DNA of 64,000 nt. Origin: Phragmites australis (Eukaryota > Streptophyta > Magnoliopsida > Poales > Poaceae). The notes below the pieces were generated by a model. It ran no database searches. It was not told the DNA's origin and saw only the letters and a list, made by a program, of their open reading frames with translations. The stretch lies in NCBI RefSeq assembly GCF_958298935.1, contig NC_084923.1:34750501-34814500 (forward strand), in the 5' to 3' direction. Below, in pieces: positions 10,156-21,481 of this stretch. The number at the start of each line of letters is the position of its first letter. Position 1 is the stretch's first letter. The position numbers and the translations under genes were made by a program.

Positions 10156-11489
10156 GGAAAATTATGTCAATACCAGCGCAAAGTCGCGTCTGTTAGAGAA
10201 TGCCATCGCAAATAGACTGGTTTGCTCAATACCATCACAAACAGGGAGGACATTGGAGAATACCATCGCCATGCCTTTAGCCATCCAATTCCTCCGTCAG
10301 GGTGCAGGTCGGACAGAGGAAAGCAATAAAATACCAAAAGTACTCCTTGCTGCCCTCTCTTCCTTCGCTTAGCATCGAGCTCAGCCGGTTCGCTGACGGT
10401 CAGCCGCCTCGCCCCTTTTCTCTCTCCCCTCTCCACATTTTTGTTTTCTCTTCCGAACTGCTTCTTCCCCATTGCTGAGCAGCTGCCGCAGCTCTCTCAC
10501 CTGCTCACCGTCACTTCTTCGCCAGAGGCTTGCAAAATGACGCAGCGGGAGCTTCCCCAACTCATCGCCGATCCACTGGAGGAGCATGCCCCCGGCCATC
10601 CCCCGCGCGCTGGCTGTCTCCTTTGCTTTAGGCTGCCACGCAGAGCCACACTGTCGCCAACCCGCTCCAGCAGCTTTCCAGTCACTGTCGTGACCGAGCT
10701 GAGCATCACTGCATGATGTTGAACCTATTGCTATCATTCTTTTGCCCAGCCAGAGCTTGTCTCGCCGCCGGCGAGCTTGGCCGAAGTCGCCGATTTCCTC
10801 CCTCTCTCTGGTCTCTCTGAAATGTGGCCCCCAATCCATCCTTGACTCCAGTTAAACGTGCCAGGCCCCACAATAGTTAACTTTGAGAATGTCGAGCTTT
10901 GCGGCCGCCAAGGACAAGGAGTGCGCACCTAAGGGTCTGTTTGTTTCAGCTTTGGATTGTGGCTTTCAGCTTTTACAATCCGAAGCTGAAACAAACAGAC
11001 AGCTTTTGGTTATAGCTTTTTAAAATCTGCTGATTGGATTGTGGGAATCTGAGAAGCTGGTTTTTCTCAGCTTTTGATAGATTGCGAAAGTCCATTTTAC
11101 TAAACTGTCCATCAAATTTTTTTAGAATCTAGAGTCTAAAAGCTTTTCACAATCCAGCTTTTTACAATCTAGCTTTTCACAATCCAGCTTCTATAAGCTG
11201 CTTTTCAGAATCTCCAGTTGAAACAAACAGGCCCTAAGAAGCTCAATGTGCCACTGAAGAGCATCTCCGTACACGAAGCTCGCCGTGCTGCAAAGGACGG
11301 GAAAGGGGGGAAAAGGAAGGGTAATATCGACTTTTCACATCCCTAACGGAGCTACCATCCATTAAACCGAACGGCGGTGGCATTTTGCAGCATCTGCACC
11401 GTTTTGCAAGGGCACTTTCCAACTCGCCAACTTTCTGTTGGCATTCTCCAGCAAACATGATTTTGTGATGGTATTGACATATTTTTTCC
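10156..11489. mobile_element. Mutator-type element with GC-rich cargo (Pack-MULE candidate)
   Basis: The ends read GGAAAATTATGTCAATACCA and, in reverse complement from 11489, GGAAAAAATATGTCAATACC. A perfect 10-bp direct repeat TATTTGTTAG flanks it (10146-10155 and 11490-11499), the size typical of Mutator-like insertions. Inside each end are short repeats of an AATACCATCGCAAA-like word. The core at 10380-10930 is strikingly GC-rich and CT/GA-structured compared with its AT-rich surroundings, the usual look of a captured gene 5' end. No protein family could be recognised in it, and no transposase is present. A Tourist-like MITE is nested at 10933-11234. Confidence 0.8.
10933..11234. mobile_element. 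Tourist-like (PIF/Harbinger) MITE
   Basis: This 302-bp element starts GGGTCTGTTTGTTTCAGCTT and ends with the inverse of GGGCCTGTTTGTTTCAACTG. It is flanked by TAA on both sides (10930-10932 and 11235-11237), the 3-bp duplication of PIF/Harbinger MITEs. Internal copies of TTCACAATCCAGCTTTT add subterminal repeats. It lies inside the GC-rich Mutator-type element, so it inserted later. Confidence 0.85.
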
Positions 11490-11499
11490 TATTTGTTAG

Positions 11500-13321
11500 G
11501 TACCCCACGAATGTCAAGATCTAGAGGAAGCTCTCGCGATTTTTTTTAAAAAAAATATACATTTGTTTCTCAAAAATAAATTTCTACTAATACAAACTTT
11601 TAAGGTGAGCTCACCATATATACTGACATTCAAACTAATTTCTTTAAATCTCATGTAAACTTTAATCGGTTTGTCATCAATCACCATAAAGGATAGTACA
11701 GAATAGGATTTCTAACGTTATTGTTCACGAAAATACTATACAAATAAACTGGTTAACCAAAAAAATACTATATGAATTCACTGTTCACATTATGTATTAT
11801 TGTGTCAAATCCAATCCGTCGCTTCTCGATTGCATGGCTGAGATGGAGCAAAGTTAGAGACACGGTAGCTTTCTAACTTCACTCCATGGACGTCAGAGGA
11901 TCTCATTCTGGTGGAGTCGCTGGAGAAGGGGGGAAGTGTCGAGAGAAGAAAATGACTCTCCCCTGAAGCCAGGCGACGCGAGGTGACAGGAGCTACAGGA
12001 TTGCTTGGACGGTGGATGCACGGGTGACTGCACGCTCGTGACTTCAAACGGTGAAGTCAGAGGATCTCAATCCACTCGTGCCCCTGCATGGCCTCCTTGG
12101 CTCCCCGATGCTCGGTGCCCCTCCGTAACCCCGCTTCCCCCTCAGCACTGTCGCCTAGCCTCCCAGGCTCCCCGCCGTCGCACCACTTGGCCTCTCCGAT
12201 GCCCGACAGCCCCGTCGTCGCCCTGTGCCCCCGCCAGCCTCTCTAGCTCCCAACCGCTGCCCCGCTCGGCCTCCCAGACGCTTAGCGAGGCTCCCCAACC
12301 CGGCGAGCACCCGACGGGTGCGGGTTCGGGTCCCATTTTTCACTAATTTGTCATTTCAGACTTGGGTCGGGTTTTGGGTCGGTGTGATTTTGTTCCACCC
12401 GGTTCCAATTTGACCCGTTGCCATCCATATGCAAACCTGGCCTTCTCCGCTAGCCATCAGCTCCAAAAACACCATGACACCTCCAAGGATGCTTTCGCAG
12501 AAGCTCGACCTTCTTGCTGATTTGGACCCATGGAGATGGTGCAATGCTAGAAGGGAGTAGTTTCCTCTCTGTTCTGGGGCAAGGTTAACTCATGAAGGTG
12601 GTGAATTTGATGTTGTAGTGCCATGTACGTGTCCTTTGCCACATCAGAATCCCACGTGGCAAAAATGGAGCTGATGTGGCTATGTGTCAGCATGTATTTG
12701 AAAACCGCTGCCATGTCGAGCAAAAACTGTGTTGGGTGATCTTGGGGTATAAATTAAACTGTAATTGATTGCAGGGTAAAAGTTACACGATTTTAGAGTT
12801 GAGGTTCAAAATTAGACAAACTCAAAAGTTGAGAGGTCAAAAATGGACTTTTCCCCCTTTTTTAGGAGGAATAGAACCAATCACATTTTTTTAGTGGAAT
12901 AAAACCAATCACATGGTAGGCTACGCTCTGCGTGTGCTTGCGGGCCATGTCTTTAGGCCATAAGGTGCTGGGGGGCGAGTCCTGAGGCCTTGCGTGCTAG
13001 TCGGCCGCGTGCTTTCCACATAAGGCTCCTCATCTTATTCATGGGTTCCAGACTTTTTAAAGTGGGTGCATAAGAAATTAATGGCTATTTGTTTTTGAGA
13101 TTTAATCACCTATTTGATTGATTTGGTTGTTGGCTATCGGCGCCAACTTGAGACAGCCCAATGTTTACTCAGAATGGGGCCTTGCAAGCTTGCAGGGGGC
13201 ATAAAGGGCGTGTTTGGTAGCTTTGCTGCGGCTTGTTTTGCTTGGCGAAGCAAGAAATCATGCGTTTGGATGCTTTACCAGCTGCCTCGATGCCCATGCT
13301 CACCTTGCCAGAGAGTGAGCC
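11500..13321. other. intergenic stretch with a GC-rich island; no gene supported
   Basis: Bases 11500-11820 are AT-rich. Bases 11880-12330 form a GC-rich, Ser/Pro-coding-like island without a recognisable protein. Bases 12600-12900 hold two AACCAATCACAT-type repeats (near 12876 and 12904). Bases 13208-13321 begin GTGTTTGGTAGCTTTGC and look like one end of a hAT-like MITE cut by the Copia insertion at 13322. The ORFs here are short and overlap on both strands. Confidence 0.45.
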
Positions 13322-15014
13322 TGAAAGTGCATCTAGGCCTCTTTGTGGGTTTTGGCTAATTGATGACAAATGATTAAAGGACTAATGAGTTTATCGAGAT
13401 TATGAACAGGTTTTAGTCCCTTTGAAAAGGTTAAAAGAAGTTGGCGTCCCTCAAAAAAAAGAGAAGCAGTATGAAGAAACTCAATAGGGTTTAATTAATT
13501 TTACTTTTGAACTTGAGTTTAGGAATGTCGTACTATTAAGAGGGATGTATTTTGATAGTCTTGCTGGTGTCTTAGTGCTCAAAGTATCTTTTTAGAACCA
13601 AAAATTGAGAGAGATAATCACTCACGAACACCGGGAAAAAGGGCAGAGTTGTTTGAGCCCGGAGTCTCTGGGTTAGCCCGGATACTCCAGATTCTGTTAG
13701 TGTCCTGGAGTCTCCGAGTAAGACTCCGATAGAAGGTCTCTGTCTGGCTTAAAGTCTAAGCCCGGAGTCTCCGGGTTAGCCCAGATACTCCGGAATTTGG
13801 TGGTGTCCCAGAGTCTCCGAGTGAGACTTCGAGAGAGGGTCTCTATTTGGGATAAAAGCCTGAGCCCGAAGTTTCCGGGTTAGCCCAGATACTCCGGATG
13901 TTGTTAGTATCTCGAAGTCTCCGAGTGAGACTCCGAGAAAGAGTCTCTTTCTATCGAAGGTGCTAAAGCCGGGGTCTCTGAGTTGGTCCAGAGTCTCCGG
14001 GTCCTGATGCTTCCGGACCCTCTAGGCATCCTCCGGACTGAGTTCTTGGCTAAAGCTGGGGTCTCTGAGTTGGTCAGGAGTCTTCGGGTCCTGATGCTTC
14101 CGGACCCTCTGGGCATCCTCCGGACTGAGTTCTTGGCCGCTTCACAAGTGTTACACGAAGTCTCCAGGTGAACCCAGATACTCCGGGTCTGTTCGAAAAA
14201 GCACTATAACGGATAGTTTTTGGGGGAAAGGTATAAATACCACTTCACCCCCTCTATTCAATGCTGCTGAGCTACCTGCGAACAAACCTCCTTAAAAGCA
14301 TTCAATAGCCCTCCCAAACCCCTCTAGTGCTTTGATCTTTGCAAGATTTGAGAGTTAGGGTTTGGGGAGTGAAATCTAGAGCAAGAGAGCAAAAACCCAA
14401 TCTTTGAGCATTTGAGTTATTTGCCAAGCTGTGATTTGCATTCTTTACTCTTGAAGCTTCGCGCTTCTAGACAGCAAGGAGTAACCTATAGAGCACCCAA
14501 TCTTTGTGGAGTGTCACGAGAAGTTTGTAGCACCCGTGATTTTAGTAAGAACTCTAACTCAATCTTTGTGGTTGCTTGGGTGAGGATAGGGTTGAAAGAG
14601 ACCCGGCTCTTTGTGAGCTCCTTAACGGAGACGTAGGCACTTCTTTGTGAGGTGGCCGAACATCGGGGACAAATCTTGTCTCCATTACTTTCTTGCACTT
14701 TACTCATTCAAATTGATATTTGGGGATTTGCCCCAATCTTGTTGCTTGTGAGTATTTGAGTGCTGGTTGTTGTTGAAAAGGAGCATATACATCTTATAGA
14801 GCCTGTGGTAACTCGTAGACCAAACTAGACTTGCTTAGATTTACTTTGATTTCGAGTTCCTGTATAGTCTGGATAATCTGGGTGAACACGGATACTCCGG
14901 AACTCGGAGTATCTGGATTGAGCCAAAGTTTCTGGACACTGTCTGATCCGTTGCAAAATTTTATTTTTCAGAAATGACTATTCACCCCCCTCTAGTCGAT
15001 ATCAAGTACTTTCA
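13322..15014 (+). repeat. 5' LTR of the SIRE-type Copia element
   Basis: 1693 bp, beginning TGAAAGTGCATCTAGGCC and ending GTACTTTCA, so the tips TGAAAG/CTTTCA are inverted. TATAAATA lies at 14232-14239. The region 13640-14190 is an array of quasi-palindromic words around CCGGAGTCTCCGGG and AGCCCGGATACTCCGGA. A direct duplication of about 84 bp lies at 13972-14145, including the word CTGATGCTTCCGGACCCTCT. Confidence 0.93.
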
Positions 15015-15016
15015 AT

Positions 15017-15028
15017 TGGTATCAGAGC
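15017..15028 (+). other. primer binding site, initiator tRNA-Met
   Basis: TGGTATCAGAGC, two bases after the LTR end, is the standard complement of the 3' end of plant initiator tRNA-Met used by Copia elements. It is not a tRNA gene. Confidence 0.92.
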
Positions 15029-15068
15029 CTAACCTCCTACAAGGCTTAACCGTTTGGAGGATTTAAAG

Positions 15069-17220
15069 ATGTCGGCATCCGGAGAGAAAAGCCCGAGAAG
15101 TCTTAAAGGTGAAACTTCGGGTGGTGGCTCGAGAAGGCAAATGGATACAGGAGATTCCTCAACAGCCAGTGGCTCCAAAGATAGAAAGGGAGTTAAAATT
15201 AATTTTGATTATAGCAAATTAAATTTTCCTTCTAACAACTTCATCTTCGTGCTCCGGGCGTGCACCATTTTTTGATGGTACTCATTATGCCGCTTGGAGG
15301 CACAAGATGAAGATGCATTTAATCTCGCTCCATCCGAGCATTTGGAAGATCGTGTGTGTAGGTCTTGACTTTCTAGCGGAAGACATGGAGCTCACACCCA
15401 AACTAGAGGAAGCAATATATAGAAATGCTCAAGCAACAAGCGTTCTACTTAGTGCCTTAAGCCCCGAGGAGTTCAACAAGGTGGATGGGCTTGAGGAGGC
15501 TAAAGCAATTTGGGATACACTCCAAGTCTCCCATGAAAGTACTACTAGTGTGAGAGAATCTAAGATAGAATTGCTTGTAGGAAAATTGCGGAGATTCATG
15601 ATGGAGGATGATGAAACCCCCCAAGCCATGTATGACCAGATGATGGTGTTGATTAATAATATTAGAGGGCTTGGAAGTGAAGAACTTGATGATCACAAGG
15701 TGGTGAGGTGGTTACTTAGAGCATTCGCACCAAGAAACCCAACATTGGTCACTCTCATTCGTGAAAGAAGAGATTACAAAAGGCTCACCCCAAGTGATGT
15801 ACTTGGGAGAATACTTGCTCATGAGCTAATGGAAGAGGAAGCAAATAAAGTGAAGAATCTAGCCAAGCAAAGCTCCACCTCCAAGAACAAGGAAGTTGCT
15901 TTCAAGGCAAGCAAGAGCAAACAAATTGAAAAATCTTGCTCAAGTGAAGATGAAAGCTCCGATGATGAAGAGATAGCCTTCTTTATGAGTAATTCAAGAA
16001 GTTCATGAAGAAAGGAGGCTATAGCAAGTACAAAAGAGACATACCCAAAAGAAAAAACATCCAGGAGGGCATGGTATGAGTGTAGCGAAGTTGGCCATTT
16101 TATAGCCGATTGTCCTAACAAAAAGAAGGGCAAAGACAAAGATGAAAAAAAGAACAGGCCATTCAAGAAAGATAAGTACAAGACATACAAGAAGAAGTAT
16201 TCGGGTCAAGCTTATATTGGCGAGGAGTGGGATTCAAACTCCGACTCCAACTTTGATGATGAAGGAGTCGCCACCATCGCCATTCACGCCTCTACACCAA
16301 CAAAATCACTCTTCGGCGACATGAGCGACGACGACACCCCCAAATGTCTTATGGCAAAAGGGTGGAAGGTAAAATCACATCCTAAGCTTCTAGTTAGTGA
16401 TAGTGATAGTGATAGTTGTAGTGAAAGCATGTTTAAAGGTCTTAGCAAGAATGCCATGTCTAAATTAAAAGAACTTATGAAAACAATAGAGGGTCAAGAA
16501 GAGATCCTCGAGAAGCAAGAAGATTTGCTCATCCTTGAAAAGGAGAGAAACCTTGAACTCGAGGAGTTCTTTGCTAAAGAGAAGGAGAAAGTTGAGAAAT
16601 TGAGCAAAGATCTAAATTTGGCCAATAGCTCAATTGCTAGTCTTGATAATAGCAATTCTATGCTTCAAGAAAAATTGTCAAGTTTGGATGAAAGTCATAA
16701 AACTCTTGAAGTGCAAATTAATATCCTCAAGAATAGCTCATCCCTCTCTAATGATGCAATTTTATTCTCTAGTGCTTCCACAAGCAATGATTGTTCTCAT
16801 TGCTATAACATTGATGTAAATGCTTGTGCTACTAATGTTAAATCTTTGCAAGCATTACAAAAGGAAAATGAGAGGCTAAATGCTTTGGTTAAGTATGGGT
16901 GCATCAAAACTTATAAATCAAATGATGCACTATATAAGACCATTGAGGCCAAAGACAATAAGCAAAAGAAAGGCCTTGGATTTGACACGCATACAAGCAA
17001 GATAAATGAGCGTGTAGTGATCAATGACAAGGAGTGCCTCAAATTCATCAAGGGAGGTAAGCAAGTCGATCACACCTCTCAAGCGAAGCAACCAAAGACT
17101 CATGCGCCACAATCTACTTTCTATGCTTCTTATATGCTCAAGAGGAACCATCGTGGTAAAGTGGTTGCTCTATATGTTGGTGTCCGCACAAAAGATAGAG
17201 TTATGAAAAGGAGTGTGTAG
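15069..17220 (+). pseudogene. Copia gag polyprotein, frameshifted
   Basis: The start is taken as the ATG at 15069 (MSASGEKSP). A one-base shift near 15250 moves the frame to FFDGTHYAAWRHKMKMHL, the retro-gag core, which runs to 16008. A second shift-and-return lies at about 15995-16070. The zinc knuckle at 16072-16116 reads W-x2-C-x4-H-x4-C: the first Cys is Trp, so metal binding is probably lost. From 16321 a 299-residue Ser-rich and coiled-coil tail (KELMKTIEGQEEILEKQED) is characteristic of SIRE gag. Gag would form the particle shell and bind the RNA. Confidence 0.88.
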
Positions 17221-17329
17221 GTACCAAAAGTGCTTGTGACTAACATGAAAGGATCCAAACAAATTTGGGTATCTAAAACAAAGGCTTAAACTTTTTTTGT
17301 AGGCATACCCCTCCAGTGGATCAAGTTGG

Positions 17330-20300
17330 GTGATCGATAGTGGATGTACAAATTATATGACCGGAGATAAGAGTATGTTTTTATCATTTGAAGAAGATAG
17401 AGGACCATATGAAAACATCATTTTTGGTGATGATGAAAAAGGAGAGGTAATAAGTCTAGGTAAAATTGCTATTTCCAATGATTATTCTATCTCAAATGTT
17501 TTGTTAGTTAAATCTCGTAGTTACAATTTGTTGTCTGTGTCACAATTATGTGAGATGTGTTACAAATGTCTTTTTACTAATGAGGGTGTGACCATCTCTA
17601 GAAGGGAGGACACCTCAATAGCTTTCATCGGTAGGTTGAAGGGTAAACTTGTTGATTTTTCAAAGGATAAAGTGAGGCCTAAAACTTGCTTGATTGCTAA
17701 GTCTAGCATAGGTTGGCTATGGTATCGCCGACTAGCCCATGTTGGCATGAAGAATTTGTCTAAATTCCTAAAGGGGGAGCACATCCTAGGACTAACAAAT
17801 GTTTATTTTGAGAAAAATAGAATTTGCAGTGCTTGTCAAGCGGGAAAGCAAATTAGAGCTCCTCACCCTGCCAAGAATGTGATGACGACCACAAGGCCAA
17901 TGGAACTTCTTCACATGGATCTATTAGGACCAATCACCTACATAAGCATTGGCGGTAACAAATATTGCTTAGTTATTGTTGATGATTATTCTCATTTCAC
18001 TTGGGTATTCTTTTTGCATGATAAAAGTGAAACACAAGCCATATTTAAGAAATTCGTGAGAAAACCTCAAAATGAATTCGATGTGAAGATCAAGAGGGTG
18101 AGAAGCGACAATGAAAGCGAATTCAAGAACACTCAAGTTGAAGAATTTCTTGATGAAGAAGGGATCAAGCATGAGTTCTCAGCACCCTACTCTCCTCAAC
18201 AAAATGGGGTTGTCGAGAGGAAGAATAGAACCCTCATAGAGTCGGCAAGAACTACGCTTGATGAATACAAGGTGTCAGATCAATTTTGGGCGGAGGCCGT
18301 CAACACCGCATGTCATGCAATCAATCGGTTATATCTCCACAAGATTTTGAAGAAAACCACCTACGAGCTTCTAACCGGTAACAAGCAAAATGTATCTTAC
18401 TTTAGAGTTTTCAGTAGCAAATATTTTATTCTTAATAAGAAAGCAAAAAGTTCTAAATTTGCTCATAAAGTAGATGAATGTTTTATGCTTAGTTATGGAT
18501 CAAATGCCTACGCCTACCGTGTTTTCAACAAAATATCCGGTTGTGTTGAAATCGTGCGTGACGTGACATTTGATGAATCCAACGGCTCCCAAGTGGAGCA
18601 AGTTGATCCTAATGTTTTAGGTGATGAAGAAATTCCAAGCGAAGCAATCAAGAAGATGACAATTGGTGAAATCGAGCCTTAAGAGTCCCAAGAGCAACAT
18701 ATGGCCAATAATGGTCAAGATCAACTGTCTTCATCAACTCAAGTAGAGCCATCAACATCAACTCAAATACAAGATCAAAATCAAGATCAAAATCAAGATC
18801 AAGATCAAGCTCATGACGACTTCAACAAATTTCTTGATGATGATGAAGTAGAAGACATTCAACCCCAATCTCAAGTGCCACACCCAAGTGTTCATCAAAG
18901 TATCCAAAGAAATCACCCCGTGAACAATATACTTGGTGATATACAAAAGGGGGTAACCACTCGTTCTAGATTTGTAAATTTTTGTGAATGTTACTCTTTT
19001 GTTTCCTCTTTGGAACCATTGAAGGTGGAAGATGCTCTTGGAGATCCGCAATGGGTGATGGCCATGCAAGAAGAGTTAAATAACTTCAAGAGGAATGAAG
19101 TTTGGAGTTTGGTGGAAAGACCAAATCAAAACATAATCAGCACCAAATGGGTCTTCCGCAACAAACAAGATGAGAACGGGATCATAACAAGAAATAAGGC
19201 AAGGTTGGTTTCTCAAGGCTTCATGCAAATAGAAGGTTTGGATTTTGGTGAGACTTATGCTCCCGTAGCTAGGCTTGAGTCAATTCGTAAATTACTTCCC
19301 TATGCTACTTATCATAATTTCAAACTATATTAAATGGACGTGAAGAGTGCTTTTCTCAATGGACCAATCTCCGAATTAGTGTACGTGGAGCAACCTCTTG
19401 GATTTGAAGATCCTAAGTGTCCTCATCATGTGTACAAACTTCATAAGACGCTCTATGGGCTTAAGCAAGCTCCTAGAGTATGGTATGAATGTCTTAGTGA
19501 TTTTTTTATCAAGAAATGCTTTGAAATAGGCAAAGTCGATTCTACTCTTTTCATTAAAAATGTTGATAATGATTTATTTATTTGCCAAATATATGTCGAT
19601 GATATTATATTTGGTTCTACTAATAAAATGTTTTGTGAAGAGTTTAGTAGGATCATGACCAAGAGGTTTGAGATGTCAATGATGGGTGAACTAAAGTTCT
19701 TCCTAGGATTTCAAATCAAACAACTCAAGGAAGGAACTTTCATTTGTCAAACCAAATATATTAAGGACATGCTTAAGAAGTTTGAAATGGAGAATGCCAA
19801 GCCCATCAAGACCCCTATGCAGACAAATGGGCATCTCGATCTAAATGAAGAAGGCAATGTCGTAGATCAAAAGGTATATCACTCCATGATTGGCTCTTTA
19901 CTCTACCTTTGTGCATCTAGGCCTAATATAATGCTTAGTGTGTGCATGTGTGCAAGATTTCAAGCCGCTCCAAAAGAGTGCCATTTAATGACCGTTAACA
20001 GAATTCTTAGGTATTTGGTTCACACTCCATACCTTGGCTTATGGTATCCTAAAGGTTCATCCTTTAAACTTATCGGCTATTTGGATTCCGATTATGCCGG
20101 TTGCAAAATGGATAGGAAAAGTACATCCGGGACTTGCCAATTCTTGGGTAGGTCCTTAGTGTCTTGATCTTCAAAGAAACAAAATTCCGTAGCCTTATCC
20201 ACCGCTGAAGCCGAGTATGTTGCTGCGGACGCTTGTTGTGCTCAACTACTTTGGATGAGGCAAACCTTGAGAGATTACAGCTACAATATGACCAAAGTTC

Positions 20301-20545
20301 CACTTTTGTATGATAATGAGAGTGCCGTCAAAATAGCCAACAACCCCGTGCAACACTCAAGAACCAAACATATAGACATTCGTCACCATTTCTTGAGAGA
20401 CCACTCAACCAAAGGGGATATCGATATTCGCCATGTGAGAACCGAGAAACAACTAACCGATATCCTCACAAAGCCATTAGATGAGCGAAGGTTTTGCGAG
20501 TTGAGATGTGAGCTTAATATCCTAGATTCTCGCAACATGGCTTGA
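17330..20545 (+). pseudogene. Copia pol: protease, integrase, reverse transcriptase, RNase H
   Basis: One frame runs the whole length, broken only by three single-codon stops: TAA at 18680-18682, TAA at 19331-19333 and TGA at 20165-20167. Protease motif: DSGCTNYMTGD. Integrase: zinc region WYRRLAHVGM...CSACQAGK, where the expected WH is WY so one zinc His is lost; catalytic triad D (HMDLLGP), D (RSDNESEF) and E (VVERKNRTL) is present. Reverse transcriptase: [19 protein letters not shown] and catalytic YVDDIIFG. RNase [16 protein letters not shown] and the end LNILDSRNM. It would have copied and inserted the element; the stops make it inactive unless read through. Confidence 0.93.
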
Positions 20546-21481
20546 TATATTGCATACAATTATTTGTTGTAGATTTATAGCTTTGGTAGATAGAAGTTTG
20601 CGAAAAATTCTTTGTGTGATATTTTTGAAAAATTTGATTCTTTGATCTTTGGATCATATTTTGCTACTTGTGATCATAGTTATGTAATGTTGCTTGTTGG
20701 CTGATCACAAGAGGTAAATATTTGTCTTATATGTCCAACAATTCATCTCTCATCAAATCTCAGCTCTAAATATATCCTGTAAATTCTCTAGTTCCCGGAA
20801 TTTTCGGGCTAGGCCGGAGTATCTGGGAACTGGAGGTGATCTGCGAGCTTCTGGTTCTGTTGACAGAACTCGGAATCTCCGGGTCCACCTGGAGTATCCG
20901 GATTCTGTCACTCAACTCGGAGGGCCCGGGTCATCCTCCGAGAAAGGGTCTCTATTCGGCTTCAAACTCCACCCGGAGTCTCTGGGTTGTCCAGTATATA
21001 AAGATCTCCGAATAGTTTTCTTCACCTCATTCCATCTATTTCACTCATTCTTCCTCCCTCTCACCGTGAGAAGATACCTCCAGCGATCTCAAGCTTTGAC
21101 CAAGGGTTTTTGGAGATCTTCTTCGAATCTTCATCAACTCTAGGCCAGAATCTCCGGCCCTCCCTCCGGATCGTTCTTTGGTGCTTCCTTTGCCCTAAAA
21201 GGTACATCTCACCCGATCTCTTAATGGTTTGATCTAGAGCCAAATCCCTTTGGTGAAGATGTCCCATATCCTTCCTAGAATCATCTCCTTTAAGGGTTTT
21301 GCAATGTGGTGGAAGAATCTCTCAAACCCTAGAAGTTTGCCCCGGGGTCTGGCTACCCGGAGTATCCGGGTTGGCTCGGATCAGCCTCTGGCAGTCAGCA
21401 TTCAAATCTTCAATTCCTTTCTCTAGCAATCTTTCTCCTATCTCTTATATGCCTTTCATGTGTACCTCAGGATCTTTTGAA
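20546..21481 (+). other. non-coding spacer of the Copia element, with LTR-like CCGGAGT words
   Basis: This lies between the pol stop and the extra ORF. Bases 20790-21000 and 21340-21390 repeat the CCGGAGTATCCGGG-type words that fill the LTR. A splice acceptor or internal promoter would be expected here for the downstream ORF, but none could be fixed. Confidence 0.6.

Noticed and set aside
15017..15028. tRNA gene from the tRNA-Met-like match (also at 62205 and 58659)
   Set aside because: Only the 12-base primer complement is present; no cloverleaf surrounds it.
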